Positions 49,102 to 57,228 of a stretch of 64,000 bases of DNA are shown here, in pieces. The stretch's first letter is position 1. The number at the start of each line of letters is the position of its first letter. This DNA comes from Asticcacaulis machinosus (GTDB lineage: Bacteria; Pseudomonadota; Alphaproteobacteria; Caulobacterales; Caulobacteraceae): assembly GCF_028550435.1 (NCBI RefSeq), contig NZ_JAQQKV010000001.1, positions 1,240,001 through 1,304,000 on the forward strand, in the 5' to 3' direction. Under the pieces are notes generated by a model. That model had not been told where the DNA came from, ran no database searches, and saw only the letters and a list, made by a program, of their open reading frames with translations. The position numbers and the translations under genes were made by a program.

Positions 49102-51273
49102 ATGCGCGAGTGGATATTAGCGACTGTGCTAGCTTTGGCAGTCACGCCTGTGCACGCTCAGGAAGCGTCGAACACAGAAGAAACACCTAAAACGGACACC
49201 GCCCCCACAGTTACCGTAAAGGGCAAAAAGCCGCTCAACCGCACCGACCGTCAGGTCTATGACGTCACCAAAGACCCGGACCACGAAACGGCAACGGCCG
49301 AAGACACGCTAAAGAAAATACCCGGCGTCAATGTAGATGCTGATGGCAATGTGACGATCCGCGGCAATCAGGCCAAGGTTCTGGTCAATGGCCGCCCCTG
49401 GCTGATGTATGTCGGTGACAACCGCGCCGCAGCCTTACGTGCCATGCCTTCCAGCATGATCGCTTCGATCGAGGTCATTTCAACTCCCGGCGCACAATAT
49501 GGCTCAGACGGCACTGGCGGTATTATCAATATCGTCACCAAAAGGTCTCTGCCACCGGGCTGGTTCGCCAGCACAACCGCGCAGGTTTCATCCAACGGCG
49601 CAGGCATGGTCAACGGCGCCTTCCAGTACAATAAGGACAAGCTGACGGTCTCAGCCTTTGCCAACCTTGCCGATTTCAGGAGCGAATCCCGCTCCGATTT
49701 TCGTCTGGCGCAACTGGCCCCCGATGGTCGCCCGTTCATGGCCACAGATACGTCGAACCTGTCGGACTTCGAAAGCCGTTTGGGTATGGTCAACGGGTCG
49801 GCCGACTACCAACTGGATGACAACGATTCGCTCAGTGGTCAGTTCAGCTACCTATCCTCCTCCGGCACAGGCGGCGGCGAAGGCCGGACCGCCCGATCCG
49901 ATGCAACAGGTGCCCCCATTGACCTTTACGACAGCGCCTCTGCCTTTCGGTTTGACAACGAAACCCAGACCCTTGGGCTGGGCTGGACGCGGACGGGGCA
50001 AACGGCCGGAGACGCGCTCAAGGTCGATCTGAAGGTCAATCGCAACACATCGACCAACCGCAGCGATAATCTGTCCGACTACAGCCTGTCCTCTGTACCG
50101 GAAAATCAGGGCCTGCGGGCGCAGAACTCCCGCAACACATCCGAAACCACCAACGCCGCCTTCAGCATCGATTACAACAAGGGCCTTAAGTCCGGCGAAG
50201 TTACCACCGGCCTTCAGATCACCCATGACGATGCCGACAACACTAATGAGAGCAGCTTTCTTTATACGCCGGGCGTTGAGACGCCTGCGCTTAATCCGGC
50301 CTTCAGCAATCCTTTTGCCTACAAACAGACCATCAGCGCGGCCTATGCGACGTACCAGACCATGCTGGGCGATCACTGGGTGGTGCTGGGTGGCCTACGG
50401 GCTGAGGCGCTTGAGTTTGAAAGCCGCGATGCCGCCACGGGCGCGCCGGTTAAGATCGACTACACCAATCTGAACCCCAGCGCCTTTGCCACCTATGTGA
50501 TCTCCGAGCAAAAGAAGCTGCGCTTCAACTATTCACGCCGCCTGCAACGGCCGACGGCCTGGGATCTTAACCCCACACTCAGATATGGTGGGGCGCAGCA
50601 GGTCAGCCTCGGCACCCCTGACCTGAAGCCCCAGGAAACCGACTCTTTTGAGGGATCTTACGAGTACGCCAAAGACATGATCAGCCTGTCGGTGCGAGGA
50701 TACCGCCTGCAAAACCGCAAGATCATCAGCAATGTCCGCACCTTTATCGACGACCCGCAAAATGCTGGCAATCAGGTCGTGCAGATCTCACGCCGCAATG
50801 CCGGCCAAAGTGATCAAACCGGCGTGCAGTTCGACTATAGAGGCCAGTTAAAGCCGAACCTGTCGATTAATGTGACGCTCAATGTTTTTGAGATCGACAT
50901 GACCCTCCCCGATATGCCCGACCGGTCTCAGGTCACGGTGGGCAGCCAGATCGGCCTGAATTACTTTTCAAAAAAAGGCCACAGCGTTTCCGTGAACCTC
51001 AACTCTCAAGGCAAGCAGATTAACGATTACGGCTATATGGTCGGCAACACCGGCGTGTTTGCAACCTATAACCACGCGCTATCGCCCACCCTGACCCTGA
51101 CCGTCATGGCTCAGGATGTGTTCAGAACCACCAAAACCAAGTTCGTGACAGAAACCCGCGATTCCCGCGGCCTGAGCTATACTACCCGTCAGGCCCCCAC
51201 GATTTCGATCAGCCTCAGCCGCCGGTTTGGGTCGGGATATGGGCCGCCGAAACCGAAAAATAAGCGGCATTGA
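49102..51273 (+). CDS. TonB-dependent receptor (outer membrane beta-barrel family)
   Basis: This 723-residue receptor has a signal peptide (MREWILATVLALAVTPVHA), a Thr/Glu-rich linker with VTVKGKKPLNRTD as TonB-box region, and a plug with ATAEDTLKKIPGVNVDADGN, KVLVNGRPWLM and IEVISTPGAQYGSDGTGGIINIV. The rest of the barrel is of the OMP_b-brl_3 type. That type is frequent in Bacteroidetes and also in Caulobacter, often with a carboxypeptidase-like N-terminal module, which is absent here. The substrate is unknown. The C-terminus is unusual: after RFGSGYG it ends in a basic PPKPKNKRH tail instead of an aromatic residue. Confidence 0.9.
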   Translation: MREWILATVLALAVTPVHAQEASNTEETPKTDTAPTVTVKGKKPLNRTDRQVYDVTKDPDHETATAEDTLKKIPGVNVDADGNVTIRGNQAKVLVNGRPWLMYVGDNRAAALRAMPSSMIASIEVISTPGAQYGSDGTGGIINIVTKRSLPPGWFASTTAQVSSNGAGMVNGAFQYNKDKLTVSAFANLADFRSESRSDFRLAQLAPDGRPFMATDTSNLSDFESRLGMVNGSADYQLDDNDSLSGQFSYLSSSGTGGGEGRTARSDATGAPIDLYDSASAFRFDNETQTLGLGWTRTGQTAGDALKVDLKVNRNTSTNRSDNLSDYSLSSVPENQGLRAQNSRNTSETTNAAFSIDYNKGLKSGEVTTGLQITHDDADNTNESSFLYTPGVETPALNPAFSNPFAYKQTISAAYATYQTMLGDHWVVLGGLRAEALEFESRDAATGAPVKIDYTNLNPSAFATYVISEQKKLRFNYSRRLQRPTAWDLNPTLRYGGAQQVSLGTPDLKPQETDSFEGSYEYAKDMISLSVRGYRLQNRKIISNVRTFIDDPQNAGNQVVQISRRNAGQSDQTGVQFDYRGQLKPNLSINVTLNVFEIDMTLPDMPDRSQVTVGSQIGLNYFSKKGHSVSVNLNSQGKQINDYGYMVGNTGVFATYNHALSPTLTLTVMAQDVFRTTKTKFVTETRDSRGLSYTTRQAPTISISLSRRFGSGYGPPKPKNKRH

Positions 51274-51327
51274 TAGGGCCTCCCGCTAAGGCTATAAATA
51301 TTAAGCTTGGCATCGGGGGACAGCCTT

Positions 51328-52053
51328 ATGATAATTGTCTATTTTATTACCGCCCTGACCTTCACTCTAATTTTCACCCATGAGGTTATTGCCCCGGCCT
51401 CAGGCGCTACCTGTGACAAACGCTGGCAATTGATTGCAGGTGGGCTTAATGCGCTAAATTTCACAGTAATCGTCGGCGCAGGCTTCGTCTTTGAAACCCT
51501 GATTTCAAAAACATCCCTGTTGCATATGCAGCAACATATCGATCCGGTCACCGGAGGCGTTATGGCGTTTCTACTGTCCAGTTTCGTAGCCTATTGGTGG
51601 CACCGTGCTACGCATCAATCCGATACGCTGTGGCGTCTCACCCATCAGTTACACCATGCCCCGCAACGGATCGAAGCCCTGACAGCCTTTTATCTTCATC
51701 CATTAGACTCACTGATGGCGGTGCTTTTGAACGTGGGCGTCGCCTACGGCATTTTAGGGGTAAACGGCCTGTCTCTGGCGCTGGCGCTCATTTTGGCGGC
51801 GCTGTTTGATCTGGTAGCCCATGCCGACAAGCGCACCCCCAGATGGCTGGGCTACATTACCCAAAGGCCGGAGATGCACCGCATTCATCACCGGCGCGAT
51901 CACCACGCCCAAAACTACGGCCTGCCCATCTGGGACATGCTGTTTGGCACCTACGCTAATCCGCAGGAAGGGCCGGAAAACTGCGGCTTCGATGCTGAGA
52001 AATCAAGCCGTGTCAAAGATATGCTGCTTTTTCGCGACGTCCACAAATCCTGA
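51328..52053 (+). CDS. Sterol-desaturase/fatty-acid-hydroxylase family protein
   Basis: This 241-residue membrane-bound di-iron oxygenase has four or five membrane helices. The His boxes are complete: HRATH (about residue 92), HQLHHAP (about 107), a middle His in YLHPLDS, and HRIHHRRDHH toward the C-terminus. It may hydroxylate or desaturate a fatty acid, sterol or carotenoid. The ATG at 51328 is preceded by GGGGGA; a TTG at 51307 is also open. It lies 54 bases after the TonB receptor on the same strand and ends two bases before the convergent pleD stop. Confidence 0.87.
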   Translation: MIIVYFITALTFTLIFTHEVIAPASGATCDKRWQLIAGGLNALNFTVIVGAGFVFETLISKTSLLHMQQHIDPVTGGVMAFLLSSFVAYWWHRATHQSDTLWRLTHQLHHAPQRIEALTAFYLHPLDSLMAVLLNVGVAYGILGVNGLSLALALILAALFDLVAHADKRTPRWLGYITQRPEMHRIHHRRDHHAQNYGLPIWDMLFGTYANPQEGPENCGFDAEKSSRVKDMLLFRDVHKS

Positions 52054-52054
52054 A

Positions 52055-53422
52055 TTAAGCGGCCGCCTTGACGATTACCCTGTTGCGACCCGACTGCTTG
52101 GCTTCGTAAACGGCCTGATCGGCGCGTTTCATCAGAGTATCCGGCGTATCGCCCGCCCCCTTGGATGTTGATACCCCTACCGATATGGTCACATCGAGCG
52201 CGCGCCCATCAGTCAGGACAAACGGCTTGGCGGCCACCTGCGCCCTCACCCGCTCAGCGATCATGGCGGCGTCTCTGGCTTCGGTTTCGGGCATGATCAC
52301 CACGAATTCTTCTCCGCCCATCCGGCACGGCAGATCGATGGCGCGGACATTGTGCGAAAGCCTGCGCGCAAATTCTTTCAACACCTCATCGCCGCCGTCA
52401 TGGCCATAGGTGTCATTGACCTTTTTGAAGTGGTCGATATCGACCAGCAGCAGCGACACCTTGGGCCCGCCCTTATTGGCTTTCGCTATTAGCCGCAGCA
52501 ACTGATGATCCATAAACCGGCGGTTATTCAAACCCGTCAGGGTATCGGTTACCGCCAACTCCATCGTCCGGTCGAGCGACACCCGCAAATGATCGGCATA
52601 GCGTTTACGGTGAATAAGGGTTTTGACGCGGGCCGACAGTTCCTGACCATCGACCGGCCGCACGATAATATCATTGGCGCCCAGTTCCAGCGCCTTTAGC
52701 AGACCTTCGCGATCCTCGGCGCTGGCAATGCCAAGGATCGGCTTATGGCGCGTGGCCTCATGGGAGCGTAACTGCGCAATAAGCCTTAAAGGATCAAAGG
52801 CTTTGGCCGACAGGTTGATGATCACCAGATCAACCCGCTTGGCCGCAATCTCCAGCGCACGGGCGGTATCGGTCTCATAGGCGCAGCGGTGGTTGGCGCC
52901 CAATAGCCCCATCAACCGCTCGGCCTGACGCTCATTGTCATCGATGATAAAGACATTGCCTGGCGCTGCCATCTGACGCTGACGGTCGGCCTCATCGATC
53001 ATGCCCAGGCGCCGGCTGGAGGCTTCGCGCTGGCGCAGTTCATCGATCATGACCTTAAGCCGCACCAGTGACCGCAGGCGCGCCGTCAACAGGGCAATAT
53101 CGACCGGCTTGGTCAGGAAATCGTCGGCCCCGGCCTCAAGCCCTGACAGGCGGTCGTTATGGCCGTCAAGGGCGGTGACCAGAATGATCGGGATATGGCT
53201 GGTAGCGGCGTGCTCTTTCAGCCAGCGGCAGGTCGCGTAACCATCCATGCCCGGCATCATGACATCCAGCAGGATGATATCAGGCTGTTCCGTCACGGCT
53301 TTGGATATGGCCTCATCGCCGGTTTCAGCCACAATCACGTCGTAATAGTCCGCCTCAAGCTTAGCCTGAAGCAGCTTCACATTGGCGGGGGTATCGTCGA
53401 CAACGAGGACTTTGGCAGTCAT
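52055..53422 (-). CDS. pleD: Diguanylate cyclase response regulator PleD
   Basis: This enzyme makes cyclic di-GMP and directs stalk formation and flagellar ejection in Caulobacter. It has 455 residues in the order REC1 (1-125, phospho-acceptor Asp53 in ILLDVMMPG), REC2 (about 155-275, an adaptor with NLSAK replacing the acceptor region), and GGDEF (about 285-455). The active site is GGEEF (369-373). The allosteric inhibition site RxxD is intact (R360-A-I-D363). All features match the well-studied Caulobacter PleD. It is preceded by divK, 41 bases upstream, as in Caulobacter. Confidence 0.97.
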   Translation of the reverse strand: MTAKVLVVDDTPANVKLLQAKLEADYYDVIVAETGDEAISKAVTEQPDIILLDVMMPGMDGYATCRWLKEHAATSHIPIILVTALDGHNDRLSGLEAGADDFLTKPVDIALLTARLRSLVRLKVMIDELRQREASSRRLGMIDEADRQRQMAAPGNVFIIDDNERQAERLMGLLGANHRCAYETDTARALEIAAKRVDLVIINLSAKAFDPLRLIAQLRSHEATRHKPILGIASAEDREGLLKALELGANDIIVRPVDGQELSARVKTLIHRKRYADHLRVSLDRTMELAVTDTLTGLNNRRFMDHQLLRLIAKANKGGPKVSLLLVDIDHFKKVNDTYGHDGGDEVLKEFARRLSHNVRAIDLPCRMGGEEFVVIMPETEARDAAMIAERVRAQVAAKPFVLTDGRALDVTISVGVSTSKGAGDTPDTLMKRADQAVYEAKQSGRNRVIVKAAA

Positions 53423-53463
53423 GTTTTTTCCTGCGCTAACACTACGCTTCTTGAGCGCGGTGG

Positions 53464-53832
53464 CTACCCCAAATAACGCCGCACGGTATCCAGAAAGTGC
53501 GCGACCGAAATCGGCTTTGAGATATAAGCCTCGCAGCCGCCTTCGCGAATGCGTTCCTCGTCGCCCTTCATGGCAAAGGCCGTCACCGCCACCACGGGAA
53601 TGTGCGACAACTCATCGTCTTCTTTCAGCCATTTGGTGACTTCAAGGCCGGAAATCTCCGGCAACTGAATGTCCATCAGGATCAGGTCGGGCAAGTGTTT
53701 ACGCGCCAGAGACAGAGCCTGAAGCCCTTCGTGGGTTTGCAGGGTCTCATAGCCCTGCGCATCAAGCAGATCATGAAACAGCTTCATGTTCAGCTCGTTA
53801 TCCTCAACGATCAGGACTTTTTTAGGGGTCAT
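53464..53832 (-). CDS. divK: Single-domain response regulator DivK
   Basis: This essential cell-fate regulator in Caulobacter acts through the kinases DivJ/PleC and DivL to control CtrA. It has 122 residues and one REC domain, with acceptor Asp54 in [13 protein letters not shown], Thr in VVAVTAFAM and Lys in EAYISKPIS. The sequence is nearly identical to Caulobacter DivK except for the shorter tail (RRYLG). The ATG at 53832 gives [12 protein letters not shown]; the frame is open 12 bases further. It forms the conserved divK-pleD operon. Confidence 0.97.
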   Translation of the reverse strand: MTPKKVLIVEDNELNMKLFHDLLDAQGYETLQTHEGLQALSLARKHLPDLILMDIQLPEISGLEVTKWLKEDDELSHIPVVAVTAFAMKGDEERIREGGCEAYISKPISVAHFLDTVRRYLG

Positions 53833-53844
53833 CACCAATTCCAT

Positions 53845-54159
53845 ATAGAACCCGCACGATCCTGTCGGATCGGCGCCTTCTAATTTTATGTTTGACGCGC
53901 ATCTTATTCCGAAAACCGCTTGGCACTTTTCGGGATGCGCTTGCTAAGCCCGCCTCAAAGAGACGATTCGCTCACCTTTAGTCTAAATCTCTACACCAAC
54001 TGTCTTAAGGCGAGGTGAAAAGGAAGGTAACAAAAGGTAAACGCAAGCGGTAACATAAGCACACGCGGCACTAAGCCGGCTGAAAATTACCGCTTCTAAA
54101 AGCCTTGCAGATTAGCTTATAAGGCGCCAACCACCCTGCCCTACTCAAAGGTAACCCCC
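53845..54159. other. Intergenic region between divK and the RidA-like gene
   Basis: This region must hold divergent promoters for divK and the RidA-like gene. It contains the inverted repeat CGATCC/GGATCG (53857-53872) close to divK and one GCGCATC...GATGCGC repeat. A GANTC (GATTC) CcrM methylation site lies near 53966. I see no further gene. Confidence 0.6.
53897..53941. repeat. GCGCATC...GATGCGC dispersed repeat, copy 2
   Basis: GCGCATCTTATTCCGAAAAC and CACTTTTCGGGATGCGCT bracket CGCTTGG. The outer arms GCGCATC/GATGCGC and inner arms CCGAAAA/TTTTCGG are both inverted, giving a two-step stem. It lies in the divK leader region. Confidence 0.75.
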
Positions 54160-54630
54160 ATGTCTCAAGTTAAGGCCCGCCTGGAATCCTTAGGCATTAC
54201 TTTGCCCGCTGCCGCAACCCCGGTGGCCAACTATGTCTCCTACACCCGCTCCGGTAATATCGTGAATATTTCGGGTCAGATCTCGGTCGATGCCAATGGC
54301 GGCATCAAGGGCACGGTCGGTGTTGACGTATCACTGGAAGACGGCGTTGCGGCTGCGCGTATCTGCGGGCTCAACCTGCTGGCCCAGATGCAGGCGGCCT
54401 GCGACGGCGACCTCGATAATGTCGTGCGCGTGCTAAAACTGAATGCGTTCGTGCAGGCTGGCCCTGACTTTTACGATATCCCCAAGGTCATCAATGGCTG
54501 CTCCGACCTGATGGTCGAGGTGCTGGGCGAAGCCGGTAAGCATGCTCGCTCGGCCGTTGGCATGTATAAGATTCCGCTGGGGTTTGCGGTCGAAATCGAC
54601 GCCCAGATTGAGGTCAAGGATCGGCGCTAA
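54160..54630 (+). CDS. RidA/YjgF-family protein (UK114-like subgroup)
   Basis: This 156-residue protein of the Rid superfamily, whose best-known member RidA hydrolyses reactive enamine/imine intermediates, is longer than canonical RidA (about 128). The core is present: SYTRSGNIVNISGQISVD, a long helix EDGVAAARICGLNLLAQMQAACDGDLDNVVRVLKL, and the C-terminal RSAVGMYKIPLGFAVEIDAQIEV. The Arg of HARSAV occupies the place of the catalytic Arg. A trimer with intersubunit active sites is expected from the family. It is divergent from divK and upstream of the GNAT-like gene. Confidence 0.9.
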   Translation: MSQVKARLESLGITLPAAATPVANYVSYTRSGNIVNISGQISVDANGGIKGTVGVDVSLEDGVAAARICGLNLLAQMQAACDGDLDNVVRVLKLNAFVQAGPDFYDIPKVINGCSDLMVEVLGEAGKHARSAVGMYKIPLGFAVEIDAQIEVKDRR

Positions 54631-54638
54631 CTAAACCT

Positions 54639-54776
54639 CTTCTCCCCGTAATACGGGGAGAAGGTGGGCTGACATCGAAGATGACAGGCCGGATGAGGGG
54701 CAAATCCTGAATGTGGTGCTGTTGCGAATGTCGTCGGCCCCTCACCCCACCCTCTCCCCGCAAGCAGGGAGAGGGG
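54639..54776. repeat. Bipartite BIME-like repeat, copy 2
   Basis: Perfect arms CTTCTCCCCGTA/TACGGGGAGAAG (54639-54663) are followed by GTGGGC, GGCCGGATGAGGGGC, a 45-base spacer, then CCCCTCACCCCACCC and the stem CTCTCCCC/GGGAGAG (54751-54776). The order equals the reverse complement of 4552-4732. It fills the gap between the RidA-like and GNAT-like genes. Confidence 0.78.
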
Positions 54777-54794
54777 ATTAAGCGACCACACCTC

Positions 54795-55943
54795 ATGCCC
54801 GACACCGATCAGCCGCTTTTGAACATAACCCTGTGCAACCGCCTGCGCGAGGTTGACGCGGTACAGTGGGATGCGCTTACTACCGACGGCAACCCCTTCA
54901 CCAGCCACGCCTACCTCGAAGCGCTGGAGGCCACCGGGTGCGTCGGCGAAGACGCGGGCTGGCAGCCCGTTCACCTCCTGGCCCGCGATGAGGCGGGGAG
55001 TTTACGCGGCGCCATGCCGCTCTACGTCAAAACCCATTCGTTCGGGGAATATGTCTTCGATCAGTCATGGGCGCAGGCGTATGAGAATGCCGGCGGACGC
55101 TATTACCCGAAACTGCAAGCCTCGGTGCCATTCACCCCCGTGACCGGATCGCGCCTGCTGGCAACGGACATCGCGACGAAACAGGCGCTGGTGCACGCCG
55201 CCACCAATCTGTGCGACCACAACCGGCTGTCGTCGCTGCACGTCACCTTCCCCACCCACGATGAATGGCAGATGATGGGCGATATGGGGTTGTTATTGCG
55301 TCAGGATCAGCAATTCTGGTGGGAAAATCGCAGCTATGGCACCTTTGATGATTTTTTGGCTGACCTGTCCTCCAACCGGCGCAAGGTCATCCGTCGCGAA
55401 CGGCGCGACTTAAGCCATCTCGATATGCGCGTGATAAAGGGTGCGGACATTTCTGAGGCCCACCTTGATCATCTTTATGAATTTATTGAAGATACATCTG
55501 ATCGCAAATGGGGTCGCCCCTATCTCAATCGCGACTTTTTCAGCCTGATCACGGAGCGGATGCGAGATAAGATCGTGCTGATCTTTGCCTATGACGGCTC
55601 AAATCCGATTGCGGGGGCGATCAATTATCTGGGGGGCGATACGCTGTACGGCCGGCAATGGGGCTGCAACCGCCAGATACCGTTTCTGCATTTCGAGGTC
55701 TGCTATTACCAGGCCATCGACTATGCCATCGCACATGGCCTCAAACGGGTCGAAGCCGGGGCGCAGGGCGAACATAAGCTGGCGCGGGGCTATCTGCCGC
55801 AGGCGGTGTATTCCGCCCATTATATTCGCGATAAGGCGTTACGCACGCCGATCGAGCATTACCTCAACCGCGAGCGCGACGCTGTTGCTGCTTATATTGA
55901 AAGTAGTAATAAAGAAGGCTCACCATTTAAAAACTCCTCTTAA
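54795..55943 (+). CDS. FemAB/GNAT-superfamily protein (DUF482 type)
   Basis: This 382-residue protein is from COG3146, a family with a GNAT-like fold related to FemAB peptidoglycan peptidyltransferases. Features are NPFTSHAYLEALEATGCVG, YVKTHSFGEYVFDQSWAQAY, FLADLSSNRRKVIRRERRDL, the nucleotide-like LFIFAYDGSNPIAGAINYLG region and the late RVEAGAQGEHKLARGYLP block. The substrate is not established. The ATG at 54795 directly follows the repeat; the open frame upstream to 54711 is repeat DNA. It may be cotranscribed with the RidA-like gene if the repeat does not stop transcription. Confidence 0.87.
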   Translation: MPDTDQPLLNITLCNRLREVDAVQWDALTTDGNPFTSHAYLEALEATGCVGEDAGWQPVHLLARDEAGSLRGAMPLYVKTHSFGEYVFDQSWAQAYENAGGRYYPKLQASVPFTPVTGSRLLATDIATKQALVHAATNLCDHNRLSSLHVTFPTHDEWQMMGDMGLLLRQDQQFWWENRSYGTFDDFLADLSSNRRKVIRRERRDLSHLDMRVIKGADISEAHLDHLYEFIEDTSDRKWGRPYLNRDFFSLITERMRDKIVLIFAYDGSNPIAGAINYLGGDTLYGRQWGCNRQIPFLHFEVCYYQAIDYAIAHGLKRVEAGAQGEHKLARGYLPQAVYSAHYIRDKALRTPIEHYLNRERDAVAAYIESSNKEGSPFKNSS

Positions 55944-55951
55944 AATGGGGC

Positions 55952-56026
55952 TTAGTTCGATGCCGAACCGGGTGCAAAGCCCATAGCGATCAGGGCGCTG
56001 ATGAAGTTTTCGAACAACTTTTCCAT
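55952..56026 (-). CDS. 24-residue peptide gene
   Basis: This is a short but well-formed gene: GGAG (in CTGGAG) eight bases before the ATG at 56026, 24 codons and a TAA. The peptide starts MEKLFENFISALIAMGF, an amphipathic or weakly hydrophobic helix, and ends PGSASN. I do not know a family. A perfect LacI-type palindrome overlapping a TTGACA hexamer lies 35 bases upstream on the same strand, so a regulated promoter is likely. It could be a membrane-active or regulatory peptide. It is convergent with the GNAT-like gene. Confidence 0.5.
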   Translation of the reverse strand: MEKLFENFISALIAMGFAPGSASN

Positions 56027-56060
56027 GAATTTTTCTCCAGATAACACACAAAAACATCTA

Positions 56061-56074
56061 TGACAGCGCTGTCA
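56061..56074. promoter_or_regulatory. Perfect LacI-type operator upstream of the 24-residue peptide gene
   Basis: TGACAGCGCTGTCA is a perfect 14-base palindrome. On the minus strand its end forms TTGACA (56075-56070), a consensus -35, so a bound repressor would block the promoter reading toward the peptide gene. It lies 120 bases before the plus-strand DUF1801 gene, which could be an alternative target. Confidence 0.55.
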
Positions 56075-56193
56075 ATATTGCATGTGCGAGATAAAGTCCA
56101 GCCCTCAGGCAGTCACATTTGAAATTATGTTTTGTAACCATCCGTGAGCGATATCGTGGTTATATGTTCGGATCGTCGCACTGAGAGGCCCTG

Positions 56194-56616
56194 ATGACCG
56201 AGATGAAATCCGACACCCCTGTATTACTGTCCGGCGGAAATCCGCAAATCCCAAAGGGCTATGGCAACGCACCGGTTCAGGCCTACATCAACGCCATGCC
56301 GGACTGGAAGCAGGACATCGGCCGCCGTCTGGATGCGCTCATCGAACAGACCGTCCCCGGTGTGCGCAAAGCTGTTAAATGGAATACACCGTTCTACGGC
56401 CTCAAAGACGACTATTGGTTTGTATCGTTCCATTGCTTCACCAAATATGTGAAGGTCACCTACTTCCGCGGCACCTCACTCGATCCGGTACCGCCCGGCA
56501 AATCCAAGCAGGCTGAGGTGCGCTATCTCGATATCTATCAGGATAAACCTTTTGATGAGGCTCAGTTTATCGACTGGATCAAACAAGCCAGTCAGTTGCC
56601 GGGCGAGAAGCTGTGA
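56194..56616 (+). CDS. DUF1801 domain protein
   Basis: This 140-residue protein of the DUF1801 (YdhG-like) family has unknown function and a fold related to SCP2/ferredoxin-like small-molecule binders. The core is visible: VQAYINAMPDWKQDIGRRLDALIEQTVPGV, then KWNTPFYGLKDDYWFVSFHCFTKYVKVTYFRG and a C-terminal DIYQDKPFDEAQFIDWIKQA. It is cytoplasmic. GAGAGG lies nine bases before the ATG. The next gene follows after 17 bases. Confidence 0.88.
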   Translation: MTEMKSDTPVLLSGGNPQIPKGYGNAPVQAYINAMPDWKQDIGRRLDALIEQTVPGVRKAVKWNTPFYGLKDDYWFVSFHCFTKYVKVTYFRGTSLDPVPPGKSKQAEVRYLDIYQDKPFDEAQFIDWIKQASQLPGEKL

Positions 56617-56633
56617 GCTATAGGCTCTAAGAT

Positions 56634-57008
56634 ATGACCTATCCTCGCACAGTGCTTTGCCCTTGTTGTAAGTTTCCGACGTTGAAGGCCACCGAAATAT
56701 GGGGAATATGTGTCATCTGTTGGTGGGAAGATGACGGTCAGAACGATTACGACGCCCATGATGTTCGTGGCGGACCAAACAGTCGCTACTCTTTGACCGC
56801 CGCCCGCGCAAATTTTGCAGATCACGGGCATATGTATGATCGCGGCAAAGGCATTAAAATTGTTGAGCAACCTTCCGCAGCACGCTCAAATTTAATTGAT
56901 TACCTACGCAGCATTCAGTTTTCACCATTACATGCTGACGCCGCACACTTAACCAGGCTATTAACGGCGGCTGATGCGCATATTAACCAGAACAGAACAC
57001 AGTTTTAA
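56634..57008 (+). CDS. CPCC-family cysteine-rich protein
   Basis: This 124-residue protein carries the CPCC family signature: LCPCCKFPTL (Cys9, Cys11, Cys12) and GICVICWWEDDGQND (two more Cys), probably a small zinc ribbon. The downstream GGPNSRYSLTAARANFADHG pattern is typical. The family has unknown function and is often found among accessory or toxin-immunity genes. Base composition is more AT-rich than the neighbours, suggesting acquisition. It is 17 bases after the DUF1801 gene. Confidence 0.85.
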   Translation: MTYPRTVLCPCCKFPTLKATEIWGICVICWWEDDGQNDYDAHDVRGGPNSRYSLTAARANFADHGHMYDRGKGIKIVEQPSAARSNLIDYLRSIQFSPLHADAAHLTRLLTAADAHINQNRTQF

Positions 57009-57228
57009 AAAACAATAACGGTCACAAAACACCGCACACAAAGGTGTGAAGGCTGTTAACCGCCAATCCTCTGCCGTCTGAATACATAGCGTGGTATTAT
57101 CCTGTTTAAGTCCACGCCAGATATGGCCATCGCGACGTCTTATACCAATGCGCCCGTGAACTTTCATAAACGTGGACCAATACTGATCCGACAAAAGTAT
57201 CCGCATTTCAAATAAGGACTAAGGACAG

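Noticed and set aside
53425-53460. TGCGCTAACA half-site before pleD
   Set aside because: Only half of a LacI-type palindrome and located inside the divK-pleD operon.
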